Positions 26,481 to 37,829 of a stretch of 44,733 nucleotides of DNA are shown here, piece by piece. The notes below the pieces were generated by a model. It had not been told where the DNA came from. It did not search any database and saw only the letters and a list, made by a program, of their open reading frames with translations. The DNA is from Micromonospora sp. KC606 (lineage in GTDB: Bacteria > Actinomycetota > Actinomycetes > Mycobacteriales > Micromonosporaceae). The stretch is from contig NZ_SMKN01000026.1 of the NCBI RefSeq assembly GCF_004348675.1, positions 1-44,733 on the forward strand, written 5' to 3'. The translations under genes and the position numbers were made by a program. Position 1 is the first letter of the stretch; every line of letters begins with the position of its first letter.

Positions 26481-26846
26481 ATGTCGCTCTCGCCTTACGC
26501 ACCGATCATCGGGCTGTTCGCCCTCGCCGCGGGGTTCGCGCTGTTCTCCGTGGCCGCCGCCCGCTTCGCCGGTCCCCGGCGTTTCAACAAAGCCAAGCTC
26601 GAGGCGTACGAGTGCGGCATCGAGCCGAGCCCCGAGCCGGTGGGCGGCGGGCGGTTTCCGATCAAGTTCTACCTGACGGCGATGCTCTTCATCGTCTTCG
26701 ACATCGAGATCATCTTCCTCTACCCGTGGGCGGTCTCCTTCGACGCCCTGCCGATCTTCGGCTTCGTGGAGATGGTCCTGTTCATCGTCGCGGTCTTCGT
26801 CGCGTACGCCTATGTGTGGCGACGCGGCGGCCTGGACTGGGACTGA
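26481..26846 (+). CDS. nuoA: NADH-quinone oxidoreductase subunit A
   Basis: A 121-aa membrane subunit of Complex I with three transmembrane helices. The conserved loop [15 protein letters not shown] (about 38-52) lies at the junction of the membrane arm and the quinone cavity. ATG 26481 has GGAGAAGAG upstream. First gene of the 14-gene nuo operon, 14 bases from nuoB. Confidence 0.96.
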   Translation: MSLSPYAPIIGLFALAAGFALFSVAAARFAGPRRFNKAKLEAYECGIEPSPEPVGGGRFPIKFYLTAMLFIVFDIEIIFLYPWAVSFDALPIFGFVEMVLFIVAVFVAYAYVWRRGGLDWD

Positions 26847-26860
26847 GGGAGGTACGTCAG

Positions 26861-27538
26861 ATGGGCATCGAGGAGAAGCTCCCCGCCGGCGTCCTGCTCA
26901 CCTCCGTGGAGAAGCTGGTCAACTGGTCGCGGAAGTCGTCCGTCTGGGGCGCCACCTTCGGCCTGGCCTGCTGCGCCATCGAGATGATGGCCGCCGGTGG
27001 CCCGCACTACGACATGGGTCGGTGGGGCATGGAGGTGTTCCGCGCCTCGCCGCGACAGGCCGACCTGATGATCGTGGCCGGCCGGGTGAGCCAGAAGATG
27101 GCCCCGGTGCTGCGCCAGATCTACGACCAGATGGCGGAGCCTCGCTGGGTGCTCTCCATGGGGGTCTGCGCCAGCAGCGGCGGCATGTTCAACAACTACG
27201 CGATCGTGCAGGGCGTCGACCACGTGGTGCCGGTCGACATGTACCTTCCCGGCTGCCCGCCGCGCCCCGAGATGCTCATCGACGCGATCCTCAAGCTCCG
27301 CGAGAAAATCATGTACGAGCCGCTGGGCCCGAACGGCCGGAAGATGCTCCAGGCCCGCCAGGAGCGCGGCGACGTGCCCGTGGTGCCGTACGGCTCGATG
27401 CCGTCGTCGTACCGCAACGACAAGGCCCGGCGTGCCGAGTGGACGAAGGCCGTCCGCGAGGGGCGCGAGGAGCAGCTGCGGATCGAGAACTGGATGAAGG
27501 CCCAGAACCACCTGCACCAGCACGGGGGCATCAAGTGA
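26861..27538 (+). CDS. nuoB: NADH-quinone oxidoreductase subunit B
   Basis: A 225-aa peripheral-arm subunit carrying the terminal [4Fe-4S] cluster N2 that reduces quinone. Cluster ligands Cys37-Cys38 (CCAIEMM), Cys103 (GVCASSGG) and Cys132 (PGCPPRPE) are all present. The C-terminal 50 residues are longer than in E. coli, as in actinobacteria. The stop overlaps the nuoC start as GTGA. Confidence 0.97.
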   Translation: MGIEEKLPAGVLLTSVEKLVNWSRKSSVWGATFGLACCAIEMMAAGGPHYDMGRWGMEVFRASPRQADLMIVAGRVSQKMAPVLRQIYDQMAEPRWVLSMGVCASSGGMFNNYAIVQGVDHVVPVDMYLPGCPPRPEMLIDAILKLREKIMYEPLGPNGRKMLQARQERGDVPVVPYGSMPSSYRNDKARRAEWTKAVREGREEQLRIENWMKAQNHLHQHGGIK

Positions 27539-28272
27539 CCGCACCCAACGACAGGAACGACACCGGGGGCCTGCCGGTACCGGTGACGCCTGCCGGCGCC
27601 AGCAGCGGCGCCCCGGCCGAGCACCCGCCGTCCAGCCCGGCCGGTCGGGGCATGTTCGGCAACCACGGCACCGGCGACGTCTCCGGGTTCGGCGGCCTGG
27701 TCCGCCAGCGCAAGCCGGTCGAGGAGACCCCCCGGCCGTACGGCGGCTACTTCGACGAGGTCCGCGACGCGCTGGAGGAGGCGTACCCGGCCTTCGGCGA
27801 CGCGATCGAGAAGGTCGTCGTGGACCGGGGTGAGCTGACCCTGTACGTGCGTCCGGAGCGGATCGCCGAGGTCTGCCAGGTGATGCGCGACGACCCGGCG
27901 CTCCGCTTCGAGCTCTGCTCCTCGGTCTCCGGCGTGGACTACCTGGGCGCCGACGAGCGCCGGCTGCACGTGGTCTACCAGCTCACCTCGATGACGTACC
28001 GGCGTCGGGTCCGGCTGGAGGCCGCCGTCTCCGCCGAGCACCCACACCTGCCGAGCGTCACGGCCGTCTACCCGACCGCCGACTGGCAGGAGCGGGAGAC
28101 GTACGACATGTTCGGCATCGTCTTCGACGGCCACCCCGCCCTGACCCGGATCCTCATGCCGGACGACTGGGAGGGGCACCCGCAGCGCAAGGACTACCCG
28201 CTCGGCGGCGTGCCCGTCGAGTACAAGGGCGCGGAGATTCCCCCGCCGGACAAGCGGAGGTCGTACCAGTGA
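27535..28272 (+). CDS. nuoC: NADH-quinone oxidoreductase subunit C
   Basis: A 245-aa peripheral-arm subunit of the 30-kDa family. The diagnostic segment [19 protein letters not shown] (about 182-200) and the end [15 protein letters not shown] are present. The first 60 residues are Pro/Gly-rich and poorly conserved. GTG 27535 overlaps the nuoB stop; its own stop overlaps the first GTG of the repeat array at 28269. It is separate from nuoD, unlike the fused NuoCD of E. coli. Confidence 0.95.
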   Translation: MTAPNDRNDTGGLPVPVTPAGASSGAPAEHPPSSPAGRGMFGNHGTGDVSGFGGLVRQRKPVEETPRPYGGYFDEVRDALEEAYPAFGDAIEKVVVDRGELTLYVRPERIAEVCQVMRDDPALRFELCSSVSGVDYLGADERRLHVVYQLTSMTYRRRVRLEAAVSAEHPHLPSVTAVYPTADWQERETYDMFGIVFDGHPALTRILMPDDWEGHPQRKDYPLGGVPVEYKGAEIPPPDKRRSYQ

Positions 28273-28387
28273 GCGCGAGGAGTGCAGCGGAGCGGAGCCC
28301 CGCAGTCGCGAACGGAGGGCCGGCACTGGTGAGCGCGAGGAGTGCAGCGGAGCGGAGCCCCGCAGTCGCGAACGGAGGGCCGGCACA
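28269..28387 (+). repeat. Two bridge repeats (60 + 59 bp) at nuoC/nuoD
   Basis: Units start at GTG 28269 and 28329 and are identical over their first 57 bases. Together they form one 40-codon ORF (28269-28391), [20 protein letters not shown] and a second nearly identical unit. It starts on the nuoC stop (GTGA) and ends on the nuoD start (GTGA, 28388). The tail GGAGGG (about 28374-28379) doubles as the nuoD ribosome site. Confidence 0.95.
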
Positions 28388-29713
28388 GTGACCACGTCCA
28401 ACTACGCGACCGAGCGCGAGACCACCGAGGGCAAGGTCTTCACCGTCACGGGTGGGGACTGGGACGAGGTCGTCTCCGGCACCGACCCGATCAACGACGA
28501 GCGGATCGTGGTCAACATGGGTCCGCAGCACCCGTCGACGCACGGGGTGCTCCGGCTGATCCTGGAGCTGGAGGGCGAGACCGTCCGCGAGGCCCGCTCG
28601 GTCGTCGGCTACCTGCACACCGGCATCGAGAAGAACCTGGAGTACCGCAACTGGGTCCAGGGTTCGACGTTCGTGACCCGGATGGACTACCTCGCCCCGC
28701 TGTTCAACGAGACGGCGTACGCGCTGGCGGTGGAGAAGCTGCTCGGCGTCACCGACGAGGTGACCGAGCGGGCAAACACCATCCGGGTGCTGATGATGGA
28801 GCTGAACCGGATCTCCTCGCACCTGGTGTGGCTGGCCACCACCGGCATGGAGCTGGGCGCGATCTCGATCATGCTGTACGGCTTCCGGGAGCGGGAGTAC
28901 ATCCTCGAGATCTTCGAGATGATCACCGGCCTGCGGATGAACCACGCGTACGTCCGGCCGGGCGGTGTGGCGCAGGACGTGCCGGACGAGGCCATCGTCA
29001 AGATCCGCGAGTTTCTCAAGATGATGCCGAAGAAGCTCAAGGAGTACGAGGACCTGCTCTCCGGCCAGCCGATCTGGATCGAGCGCACCCAGCACGTCGC
29101 GGTGCTGGACGTGACCGCGTGCCTCGCGCTCGGGGTGACCGGCCCGGTGCTCCGCTCCGCCGGCCTCGCCTGGGACCTGCGCAAGACGATGCCGTACTGC
29201 GGCTACGAGACGTACGAGTTCGACGTGCCGACCCACACCGACGGCGACGTCTGGGGCCGCTACCTGGTTCGGCTCGCCGAGATCCGGGAGTCGCTGAAGC
29301 TGGTCGAGCAGGCGCTGGACCGGTTGAGGCCGGGCCCGGTGATGGTGGCGGACAAGAAGATCGCCTGGCCGGCCCAGCTCGCCATCGGCGTCGACGGCAT
29401 GGGCAACTCGCTGGAGCACGTCGCGAAGATCATGGGCCAGTCGATGGAGTCGCTGATCCACCACTTCAAGCTGGTCACCGAGGGCTTCCGGGTTCCCCCG
29501 GGCCAGGTGTACGTCGGCATCGAGTCGCCCCGCGGCGAGTTGGGCGTGCACGCGGTCTCCGACGGCGGCACCCGGCCCTACCGGGTGCACTACCGGGAGC
29601 CGAGCTTCGTCAACCTCCAGGCCCTCCCGGCGATGGCCGAGGGCGGCCTGATCGCCGACGTGATCGCCGGTGGCGCCTCGCTGGACCCCGTCATGGGGGG
29701 GTGCGACCGGTGA
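28388..29713 (+). CDS. nuoD: NADH-quinone oxidoreductase subunit D
   Basis: A 441-aa subunit of the 49-kDa family that forms the quinone site with Nuo[16 protein letters not shown] (about 43-57) carries the histidines near the quinone head, and [14 protein letters not shown] near residues 195-208 and the C-terminal [14 protein letters not shown] end are typical. GTG 28388 is preceded by GGAGGG inside the repeat and coupled to the mini-ORF stop. The C-terminus continues past the usual D-R end with [10 protein letters not shown]. Confidence 0.96.
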   Translation: MTTSNYATERETTEGKVFTVTGGDWDEVVSGTDPINDERIVVNMGPQHPSTHGVLRLILELEGETVREARSVVGYLHTGIEKNLEYRNWVQGSTFVTRMDYLAPLFNETAYALAVEKLLGVTDEVTERANTIRVLMMELNRISSHLVWLATTGMELGAISIMLYGFREREYILEIFEMITGLRMNHAYVRPGGVAQDVPDEAIVKIREFLKMMPKKLKEYEDLLSGQPIWIERTQHVAVLDVTACLALGVTGPVLRSAGLAWDLRKTMPYCGYETYEFDVPTHTDGDVWGRYLVRLAEIRESLKLVEQALDRLRPGPVMVADKKIAWPAQLAIGVDGMGNSLEHVAKIMGQSMESLIHHFKLVTEGFRVPPGQVYVGIESPRGELGVHAVSDGGTRPYRVHYREPSFVNLQALPAMAEGGLIADVIAGGASLDPVMGGCDR

Positions 29714-29828
29714 GCGCGAGGAGCGCAGCGAAGCGGAGCACCGCAGTCGCGAACGAAGGGCGGCTGCAGGTGAGCGCGAGGAGCGCAGCGAAGCGGAGCA
29801 CCGCAGTCGCGAACGAAGGGCGGCTCTG
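29710..29828 (+). repeat. Two bridge repeats (60 + 59 bp) at nuoD/nuoE
   Basis: Units start at GTG 29710 and 29770 and are identical over about 56 bases. They form one 39-codon [23 protein letters not shown] plus a second unit. It begins on the nuoD stop and ends TGA 29827-29829, sharing one base with the nuoE ATG (TGATG). GAAGGG within the tail acts as ribosome site. Confidence 0.95.
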
Positions 29829-30772
29829 ATGACGACGACTTTCACCGAAGAGACCCGGGCCCGGGCGCGGGAGATCATCGCCCGGTATCCGGCCGACCGG
29901 TCCCGGTCGGCGCTGCTGCCGCTGCTGCACCTGGTGCAGTCCGAGGAGGGGTACGTCTCCCCGGCCGGGGTGGAGTTCTGCGCCGAGGTGCTCGGCCTGA
30001 ACAAGGCCCAGGTCGGCGCGGTCGCCACCTTCTACACCATGTACAAGCGCCGCCCGACCGGTGACTACCTGGTCAGCGTCTGCACCAACACCATGTGCAA
30101 CGTGCTCGGCGGCCAGGGGGTCTACGACACCCTCGCCGAGCACCTCGGCGTCGGGCACGACGAGACCACCGCCGACGGCAAGATCACCCTGGAGCACGCC
30201 GAATGCCTGGCGGCCTGCGACTACGGGCCCGTCATGACGGTCAACTACGACTTCTTCGACGGCGTGGACCCGCAGACCGCCCTCGGCGTGGTCGACGAGC
30301 TGCGCGCCGGCGGCCGGCCGATGCCGACCCGGGGCGCCCGACTCTGCACCCTCAAGGAGATGGCCGTGCAGCTCGCCGGCTTCGCCGACGAGCGGGAGGG
30401 CGCGGTCGCCGACGGCGGGCCGGGGGAGCCGACCCTGCGGGGTCTGCGCCTGGCCGAGCAGCACGGCATCTCGGTGCCCGGCTTCGACCCGAACACTCCG
30501 ATCCGCAGCAAGGCCGAGGCCGACAGGGCCGCCGCCGAGGCGAAGGCGAAGGCCGAGGCCGCGAAGCCGGCCCCGGTGGACACCACCCCGCCGGCGCCCC
30601 GCGACGCGCGGGCGGCGCAGGCCGCCGGGGTTGCCGCCAACCCGCCCGCCGGGGACCGCAAGCCCGCCGGCGACGAGGCCGGGGCACAGCAGCGCAACCT
30701 CTCAGAAGCCGAGGCAGGGGCGGGCGCCACCGGCGCGGGTTCCGCCGTCGCGAGCGAAACGGGGGTCCAGAA

Positions 30773-30776
<4 letters not shown>
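29829..30776 (+). CDS. nuoE: NADH-quinone oxidoreductase subunit E with long C-terminal extension
   Basis: A 315-aa subunit of the 24-kDa family with a [2Fe-2S] cluster (N1a) bound by Cys85, Cys90, Cys126 and Cys130. The core ends near residue 210, including an actinobacterial extension. Beyond about residue 215 there is a tail of roughly 100 residues rich in Ala, Lys, Pro and Asp, probably disordered. The tail ends SAVASETGVQK, which resembles the repeat peptide [14 protein letters not shown] 29829 is coupled to the mini-ORF stop. The stop overlaps nuoF GTG 30773. Confidence 0.93.
30744..30761 (+). repeat. Possible degenerate 3' half of a bridge repeat in the NuoE tail
   Basis: GCCGTCGCGAGCGAAACG matches the repeat segment GCAGTCGCGAACGAAAGG at 14 of 18 positions and lies at the nuoE/nuoF junction in the same reading frame as in the other copies. 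It may be chance in this GC-rich DNA. Confidence 0.35.
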
Positions 30777-32088
<1,312 letters not shown>

Positions 32089-32089
<1 letters not shown>

Positions 32090-32144
32090 TGAGCGCGAGG
32101 AACGAGCTCGCGAGTCCCGCAGTCGCGAATGGAAGGCGACTCTG
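32089..32144 (+). repeat. Single 56-bp bridge repeat at nuoF/nuoG
   Basis: It begins with ATG (the only ATG-started copy) overlapping the nuoF stop and encodes [18 protein letters not shown]. The TGA (32143-32145) shares one base with the nuoG ATG 32145. GGAAGG at 32131-32136 is the nuoG ribosome site. Confidence 0.95.
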
Positions 32145-34646
32145 ATGACCGACGTAGCCAAGCAGGCCGAGACTGTCACGCTCACCATTGACGGCGTCGA
32201 GGTCACCGCCCCGAAGGGTGCGCTGCTGATCCGGGTCGCCGAACAGTTGGGCACGGAGATCCCGCGGTTCTGCGACCATCCGCTGCTGGCCCCGGCGGGC
32301 GCCTGCCGCCAGTGCCTGGTCGAGGTGGAGGGCCAGCGCAAGCCGGTCGCCTCCTGCACCCAGACGGTCGCCGACGGCATGGTGGTCCGCACCCAGCTCA
32401 CCTCCCCGGTCGCCAAGAAGGCGCAGGAGGGGGTCATGGAGCTGCTGCTGCTCAACCACCCGCTCGACTGCCCGATGTGCGACAAGGGCGGCGAGTGTCC
32501 GCTGCAGAACCAGGCCATGTCCACCGGCCGCTCCGACTCCCGCTTCCACGAGCACAAGCGGGAGTACGAGAAGCCGGTGGAGATCAGCACGCAGGTGCTG
32601 CTCGACCGCGAGCGGTGCGTGCTCTGCCAGCGCTGCACCCGGTTCTCCGAGGAGATCGCCGGCGACAAGTTCATCGACCTGATGGGCCGGTCGTCCGCCG
32701 AGGAGATCAACATCTACCGGGACGAGGAGTACGGCGAGGAGGGCGACGCAGGTGACGTCCCGTTCAACTCGTACTTCTCCGGCAACACCGTGCAGATCTG
32801 CCCGGTGGGCGCGCTGACCGGCGCCCAGTACCGGTTCCGGGCCCGGCCGTTCGACCTGGTCTCCAGCCCCAGCGTCTGCGAGCACTGCTCGGCCGGCTGC
32901 GCCCAGCGCACCGACTGGCGGCGGGGCAAGGTGCTGCGCCGGCTGGCCGGCGACGACCCGCAGGTCAACGAGGAGTGGAACTGCGACAAGGGACGCTGGG
33001 GCTTCCAGTACACCCGTGCCGTCGACCGGCTCGCCACCCCGCTGGTCCGTGACGAGCGCGGCGGCGAGCTGCGGGAGGCGTCCTGGAGCGAGGCGCTGAC
33101 CCGCGCCGCCGAGGGGCTGCGCGCCGCCCGCGACGGCGGGCAGGGAGCGGCGGTGCTGACCGGCGGTCGGCTCACCGTCGAGGACGCCTACGCGTACGCG
33201 AAGTTCGCCCGGGTCGCCCTGCGCACCAACGACATCGACTTCCGGGCCCGGCCGGTCTCCCGCGAGGAGGCCGACTTCCTGGCCAGCACCGTCGCCGGGG
33301 CCACCGAGGTGACCTACGCCGACGTGGAGAAGGCGCCCGCGGTGGTGCTGGTCGGCCTGGAGCCGGAGGAGGAGTGCCCGATCCTCTTCCTGCGGCTGCG
33401 CAAGGCGTACCTGAAGAAGAAGCTGACGGTCTACGCGATCGCCCCGTTCGCCACCCGCGGCCTGGAGAAGCTCGGCGCCAAGCTGGCCCGGGTGGTGCCG
33501 GGCGAGGAGGCGAGCGTGCTCGCCGAGCACGACACGGTGGCCGAGGCGCTCAGCGCCGAAGGGGCGATCCTCTTCGTCGGCGAGCGGCTGGCCAGCGTGC
33601 CGGGCGGCCTCTCCGCCGCCGCGGACGTGGCCCGGCGTACCGGCGCGAAGCTGGCCTGGGTGCCACGACGCGCGGGTGACCGCGGCGCGGTCGACGCCGG
33701 TTGCCTGCCCAACCTGCTGCCCGGCGGGCGGCCGGTGACCGAGCCCGCCGCCCGCGCCGAACTCGGCCAGGCCTGGGACATCCCGGCCGGGGTCATTCCC
33801 AGCCAGGCCGGTCGGGACACCGACCAGATACTCGCCGCGGCGGCCGACGGCCGGATCGGCGCCCTGGTGGTGGCCGGCGTGGACCCGGCCGACCTGGCCG
33901 ACCCGCGCCTGGCCGAGCAGGCCCTCGACGCGGTGCCGTTCCTGGTCAGCCTGGAACTACGCACCTCGGCGGTGGCCCGCCGGGCGGACGTCGTCTTCCC
34001 GGTCGCCCCGGTGGTGGAGAAGGCCGGCAGCTTCCTGGACTGGGAGGGCCGGCTGCGCACCTTCGAGGAGGTGCTGCACACCGGCGCGCTGACCGACGGC
34101 CGGGTGCTCGACGCCCTCGCCGCGCAACTCGACGTCCGGCTCGGCACCGGTGACGTGCCGAGCATCCGCCGTGAGCTGGGCGGGCTGCCGCCGACCCGGG
34201 TGACGCGTCCCGCCACGCCGTCCGTCGCGGCGACGGCGGTGCCGCAGCCCGGCGCCGGCGAGGCCGTGCTGGCCACCTGGCACCAGCTCATCGACCTGGG
34301 CAGCCTCACCGACGGCGACGAGCATCTCGCCGGCACCGCCCGCCCGCCGGTGGTCCGGCTCGGCAAGGGCACCGCCGAGGCGCTCGGCGTCGCCGACGGG
34401 GATGCGGTGACGGTGGGCACCGACCGGGGGGCGGTGACCCTGCCGGCGCTGATCACCGAGATGCCGGACGGGGTCGTCTGGCTGCCGACCAACTCACCCG
34501 GCTCGACCGTGCGACGCAGCCTCGGCGCGACGTCCGGCACGGTCGTCCGGATCTCCGCGGCCGCCGTCCCGGCCATACCGGCCGAACGGGTCGCCGCGGA
34601 CGAGGCGGACCGCCCCGCAGTCGCGAACGAAAGGTGGGCACAGTGA
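32145..34646 (+). CDS. nuoG: NADH-quinone oxidoreductase subunit G
   Basis: An 833-aa iron-sulfur subunit of the 75-kDa family. The [2Fe-2S] ligands are Cys43, 54, 57 and 71; His105 and Cys109, 112 and 118 ([13 protein letters not shown]) bind one [4Fe-4S] cluster; [10 protein letters not shown] holds the next. A further Cys set, CEHCSAGC, lies near residue 245. The C-terminal two-thirds is a molybdopterin-oxidoreductase-like fold without obvious cofactor role. The final residues [10 protein letters not shown] are encoded by a bridge-repeat half, so NuoG's C-terminus appears to have absorbed one. The stop overlaps nuoH GTG. Confidence 0.95.
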   Translation: MTDVAKQAETVTLTIDGVEVTAPKGALLIRVAEQLGTEIPRFCDHPLLAPAGACRQCLVEVEGQRKPVASCTQTVADGMVVRTQLTSPVAKKAQEGVMELLLLNHPLDCPMCDKGGECPLQNQAMSTGRSDSRFHEHKREYEKPVEISTQVLLDRERCVLCQRCTRFSEEIAGDKFIDLMGRSSAEEINIYRDEEYGEEGDAGDVPFNSYFSGNTVQICPVGALTGAQYRFRARPFDLVSSPSVCEHCSAGCAQRTDWRRGKVLRRLAGDDPQVNEEWNCDKGRWGFQYTRAVDRLATPLVRDERGGELREASWSEALTRAAEGLRAARDGGQGAAVLTGGRLTVEDAYAYAKFARVALRTNDIDFRARPVSREEADFLASTVAGATEVTYADVEKAPAVVLVGLEPEEECPILFLRLRKAYLKKKLTVYAIAPFATRGLEKLGAKLARVVPGEEASVLAEHDTVAEALSAEGAILFVGERLASVPGGLSAAADVARRTGAKLAWVPRRAGDRGAVDAGCLPNLLPGGRPVTEPAARAELGQAWDIPAGVIPSQAGRDTDQILAAAADGRIGALVVAGVDPADLADPRLAEQALDAVPFLVSLELRTSAVARRADVVFPVAPVVEKAGSFLDWEGRLRTFEEVLHTGALTDGRVLDALAAQLDVRLGTGDVPSIRRELGGLPPTRVTRPATPSVAATAVPQPGAGEAVLATWHQLIDLGSLTDGDEHLAGTARPPVVRLGKGTAEALGVADGDAVTVGTDRGAVTLPALITEMPDGVVWLPTNSPGSTVRRSLGATSGTVVRISAAAVPAIPAERVAADEADRPAVANERWAQ
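34613..34642 (+). repeat. 3' half of a bridge repeat at nuoG/nuoH, in frame within NuoG
   Basis: CCCCGCAGTCGCGAACGAAA (34613-34632) is identical to the 3' half of other copies, followed by GGTGGGCACA. Translated in the NuoG frame it gives [10 protein letters not shown] and the TGA overlaps nuoH GTG 34643. The 5' half is missing. Confidence 0.92.
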
Positions 34647-35995
34647 CCGTCCTCCTCGCGCAGGACCCGACGCTGGCCGACTTCGGCCGGGACCCGTGGT
34701 GGCTGGTCCTCGGCAAGATCCTGTTCGCCTTCGTCTTCGGCCTGCTGGCCACGCTGCTCGGCGTCTGGTTCGAGCGGCGGGTGGTCGGCTACATGCAGGT
34801 CCGGCCCGGCCCGAACCAGGTCGGCCCGTTCGGCCTGCTGCAGACGCTCGCCGACGGACTGAAGATGGCTTTCAAGGAGGACATCCTCCCGCGGGCCGCG
34901 GACAAGGTCGTCTACTTCTTCGCGCCGGTCATCTCGGTGGTCTGCGCGGTCACCGCCCTGTCGGTGATCCCGTTCGGCCCGATGGTGAGCATCTTCGGCC
35001 ACCGGACGCCGTTGCAGGTCACCGACGTGCCGGTCGCGGTGCTGGTGCTGCTGGCCTGCTCCTCGCTGGCCGTCTACGGCATCGTGCTCGGTGGTTGGGC
35101 CTCCGGCTCGACGTACCCGCTGCTCGGTGGGCTCCGCTCCACCGCCCAGATGATCTCGTACGAGGTCGCGATGGGGCTGAGCATCGTGGCGGTCTTCATG
35201 ACCGCCGGCACGATGTCCACCAGCGGGATCGTCGCCGCCCAGGCGAGCGGCACGCAACTGAGCCTCGGCGGTGTCGAGGTCCCGGCCCCCGGCTGGTACG
35301 CGATCCTGCTGCTGCCCAGCTTCATCATCTTCTTCATCGCCATCGTCGGTGAGACCAACCGGGCGCCGTTCGACCTGCCCGAGGCGGAGTCGGAGCTGGT
35401 CGCCGGCTTCATGACCGAGTACAGCTCGCTGAAGTTCGCGCTCTTCATGCTCTCCGAGTACGTCGCGATGGTGACCATGTCCGCGGTGACCACGACGCTG
35501 TTCCTCGGCGGCTGGCGGGCCCCGGCCCCGATCACCACCTTCTGGGCGGGGGCCAACTCCGGCTGGTGGCCGATGCTGTGGTTCTTCGGCAAGGTGCTGA
35601 TCCTGGTCTTCGTCTTCGTCTGGCTTCGGGGCACCCTGCCCCGGCTCCGGTACGACCAGTTCATGCGCCTCGGCTGGAAGGTCCTGCTGCCGATCAACCT
35701 GGTCTGGATTCTGGTCCTGGCCGGGCTGCGGTCGATCGAGGACTGGCAGTCGCGGGACCGGCTGCTCGTCACCGCCATCGGTGCGGGCGTGCTGCTGCTG
35801 GCCACGATCCTCTGGCCCAGCCGGCAGCCGAAGCCGAAGCCGACTCTCCAGGAGCAGGTCGACAGCCGTCCGCCGGGCAGCTTCCCGCTGCCTCCGATGG
35901 ATCTTCAGGTACCACCGAGCCCGCGCACCAAGCGCGTGGTCGCCGAGCGGGAGCCGGCCAACATCGCCGCCGGCTCGGACTCCAGGGAGGTGTGA
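34643..35995 (+). CDS. nuoH: NADH-quinone oxidoreductase subunit H
   Basis: A 450-aa membrane subunit with eight predicted helices that lines the quinone tunnel. [20 protein letters not shown] (about 38-57) and [20 protein letters not shown] (about 235-254) are the conserved loops. The last 60 residues are Pro-rich and cytosolic, an extension common in actinobacteria. GTG 34643 overlaps the nuoG stop; an in-frame GTG at 34634 inside the repeat is an alternative. Confidence 0.96.
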   Translation: MTVLLAQDPTLADFGRDPWWLVLGKILFAFVFGLLATLLGVWFERRVVGYMQVRPGPNQVGPFGLLQTLADGLKMAFKEDILPRAADKVVYFFAPVISVVCAVTALSVIPFGPMVSIFGHRTPLQVTDVPVAVLVLLACSSLAVYGIVLGGWASGSTYPLLGGLRSTAQMISYEVAMGLSIVAVFMTAGTMSTSGIVAAQASGTQLSLGGVEVPAPGWYAILLLPSFIIFFIAIVGETNRAPFDLPEAESELVAGFMTEYSSLKFALFMLSEYVAMVTMSAVTTTLFLGGWRAPAPITTFWAGANSGWWPMLWFFGKVLILVFVFVWLRGTLPRLRYDQFMRLGWKVLLPINLVWILVLAGLRSIEDWQSRDRLLVTAIGAGVLLLATILWPSRQPKPKPTLQEQVDSRPPGSFPLPPMDLQVPPSPRTKRVVAEREPANIAAGSDSREV

Positions 35996-35996
35996 C

Positions 35997-36638
35997 GTGG
36001 GCGCGATCACCGGAACGTTCAAGGGCTTCGGAGTCACCTTCTCGCACATGTTCAGGAAGGTCGTCACCACCGACTACCCGTTCAAGCCGCCGGTCTCGGC
36101 GCCGCGTTACCACGGCCGGCACATCCTCAACCGGCACCCGGACGGCCTGGAGAAGTGCATCGGCTGCGAGCTTTGCGCCTGGGCCTGCCCGGCGGACGCG
36201 ATCTACGTGGAGGGTGGCGACAACACCGACGAGCAGCGTTTCTCGCCGGGTGAGCGGTACGCCAGCAACTACCAGATCAACTACGCCCGGTGCATCTTCT
36301 GCGGGCTCTGCATCGAGGCGTGCCCGACCCGCTCGCTCACCATGAGCAACGAGTACGAGCTGGCCCGGGACAACCGGCAGGATCTGATCTTCACCAAGGA
36401 GCAGCTGCTCGCGCCGTTGCTGCCGGGCATGGAGCAGCCGCCGCACCCGATGCGGCTGGGTGACAGCGAGAAGGACTACTACGTCGGCGCGCTGGACAAC
36501 CCGGGCATCTCGGCCGGGGCCGAGCGCTCCGCCAACAACCCGGGCCGCTACCAGCTGGAGGAGCACCCGGGGGTGACCTTCCCCGGCGCCGAGCAGCACG
36601 CCCAGCGGGCCGAGGCGGGCAAGGGAGCAGAAGCATGA
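35997..36638 (+). CDS. nuoI: NADH-quinone oxidoreductase subunit I
   Basis: A 213-aa subunit with two [4Fe-4S] clusters (N6a and N6b). The first motif is Cys54, 57, 60 and 64 ([11 protein letters not shown]) and the second Cys99, 102, 105 and 109 ([11 protein letters not shown]). The first 25 residues form an amphipathic membrane anchor. GTG 35997 follows the nuoH stop by one base with GGGAGG upstream. The stop overlaps nuoJ ATG (ATGA). Confidence 0.96.
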   Translation: MGAITGTFKGFGVTFSHMFRKVVTTDYPFKPPVSAPRYHGRHILNRHPDGLEKCIGCELCAWACPADAIYVEGGDNTDEQRFSPGERYASNYQINYARCIFCGLCIEACPTRSLTMSNEYELARDNRQDLIFTKEQLLAPLLPGMEQPPHPMRLGDSEKDYYVGALDNPGISAGAERSANNPGRYQLEEHPGVTFPGAEQHAQRAEAGKGAEA

Positions 36639-37405
36639 CCACGCAGACGGTGCTCGCCGCGGCGGGCGGGGTGTCCGGGGGCGAGGAGGTCACCTTCTGG
36701 ATCCTCGCCCCGCTGGCGCTGATCGGCGCGATCGGCATGGTGTGGGCCCGCAACGCCGTGCACTCGGCGCTCTGGCTGGTGCTGACCATGCTCTGCCTGG
36801 GCGTGTTCTACGTGCTCCAGGCGGGCCCGTTCATCGGCATGGTGCAGATCATCGTCTACACCGGCGCGATCATGATGCTCTTTCTCTTCGTGCTGATGCT
36901 GGTCGGCCGGGACGCCTCCGACTCTCTCATCGAGACGCTGCGCGGCCAGCGGATCGCCGCGGTGGTGCTGGGCCTCGGCTTCGCCGGCCTGATCGGCACC
37001 GGCCTGCGCCGGGCGTTGGACGGGACCAGCGCGGCGGGCCTGGAGCAGGCCAACGCCGAGGGGAACGTGCAGGGTATTGCCCGGCTGCTCTTCACCAAGT
37101 ACGTCTTCGCCTTCGAGCTGACCTCGGCGCTGCTGATCACGGCGGCCGTCGGCGCGATGGTGCTGGCGCACGTCGAGCGGCGCAGGGAGGACCGGATGGA
37201 CCAGGTCGCCACCATGAAGGCCCGGTTCCGTCCCGGCAACTACCCGGGCCCGAAGCCCGGCCCCGGTGTCTTCGCCACCTCGTCCTCCGTGGTGACCCCG
37301 GCCCGCCTTCCGGACGGCCGGCTTTCCGAGCGCAGCACCCCGGAAATCCTGCCGGTGCGGGAGATGACCGCCGAGGAGACCTCGCTGAAGGGGACGGACC
37401 GGTGA
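36635..37405 (+). CDS. nuoJ: NADH-quinone oxidoreductase subunit J
   Basis: A 256-aa membrane subunit with five helices. [20 protein letters not shown] (about 69-88) is the conserved helix with a pi-bulge region used in gating. The C-terminal 75 residues are a Pro/Arg-rich cytosolic tail found in actinobacterial NuoJ. ATG 36635 overlaps the nuoI stop. The stop overlaps the first GTG of the repeat array. Confidence 0.95.
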   Translation: MTTQTVLAAAGGVSGGEEVTFWILAPLALIGAIGMVWARNAVHSALWLVLTMLCLGVFYVLQAGPFIGMVQIIVYTGAIMMLFLFVLMLVGRDASDSLIETLRGQRIAAVVLGLGFAGLIGTGLRRALDGTSAAGLEQANAEGNVQGIARLLFTKYVFAFELTSALLITAAVGAMVLAHVERRREDRMDQVATMKARFRPGNYPGPKPGPGVFATSSSVVTPARLPDGRLSERSTPEILPVREMTAEETSLKGTDR

Positions 37406-37517
37406 GCGCGAGGAGTGAGCTTGCGAGCCCCGCAGTCGCGAACGAAAGGCTGGCTCCGGTGAGCGCGAGGAGTGAGCTTGCGAGCCCCGCAGTCGCGAAC
37501 GAAAGGCTGGCTCACGC
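37402..37517 (+). repeat. Two bridge repeats (57 + 59 bp) at nuoJ/nuoK
   Basis: Units start at GTG 37402 and 37459 and are identical over the first 53 bases. They form one 39-codon [22 protein letters not shown] plus a second unit ending LAHA, with TGA 37519-37521 overlapping the nuoK ATG 37518 (ATGA). GAACGAAAGG precedes the start as ribosome site. Confidence 0.95.
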
Positions 37518-37817
37518 ATGACGCCCGACTACTACCTCATCCTCGCGGCGGTGCTCTTCACCATCGGCGCCGTCGGCGTGCTGGTCCGGCGCAACGCGAT
37601 CGTGCTGTTCATGTGCGTCGAGCTGATGCTCAACGCGGCGAACCTGACGCTGGTCACCTTCAGCCGGATCAACGGTGACCTCAACGGCCAGATCATGGCG
37701 TTCTTCGTGATGGTGGTGGCTGCGGCCGAGGTCGTGGTCGGGCTCGCCATCATCATGTCGATCTTCCGGACCCGGCGCTCGGCGAGCGTCGACGACGCCA
37801 ACCTGCTGAAGTACTAA
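37518..37817 (+). CDS. nuoK: NADH-quinone oxidoreductase subunit K
   Basis: A 99-aa subunit with three helices. The two membrane glutamates needed for proton translocation are present, Glu35 ([13 protein letters not shown]) and Glu71 ([11 protein letters not shown]). ATG 37518 is embedded in the end of the repeat mini-ORF. Twelve bases separate it from nuoL. Confidence 0.97.
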   Translation: MTPDYYLILAAVLFTIGAVGVLVRRNAIVLFMCVELMLNAANLTLVTFSRINGDLNGQIMAFFVMVVAAAEVVVGLAIIMSIFRTRRSASVDDANLLKY

Positions 37818-37829
37818 AGGGGCCCTGCG

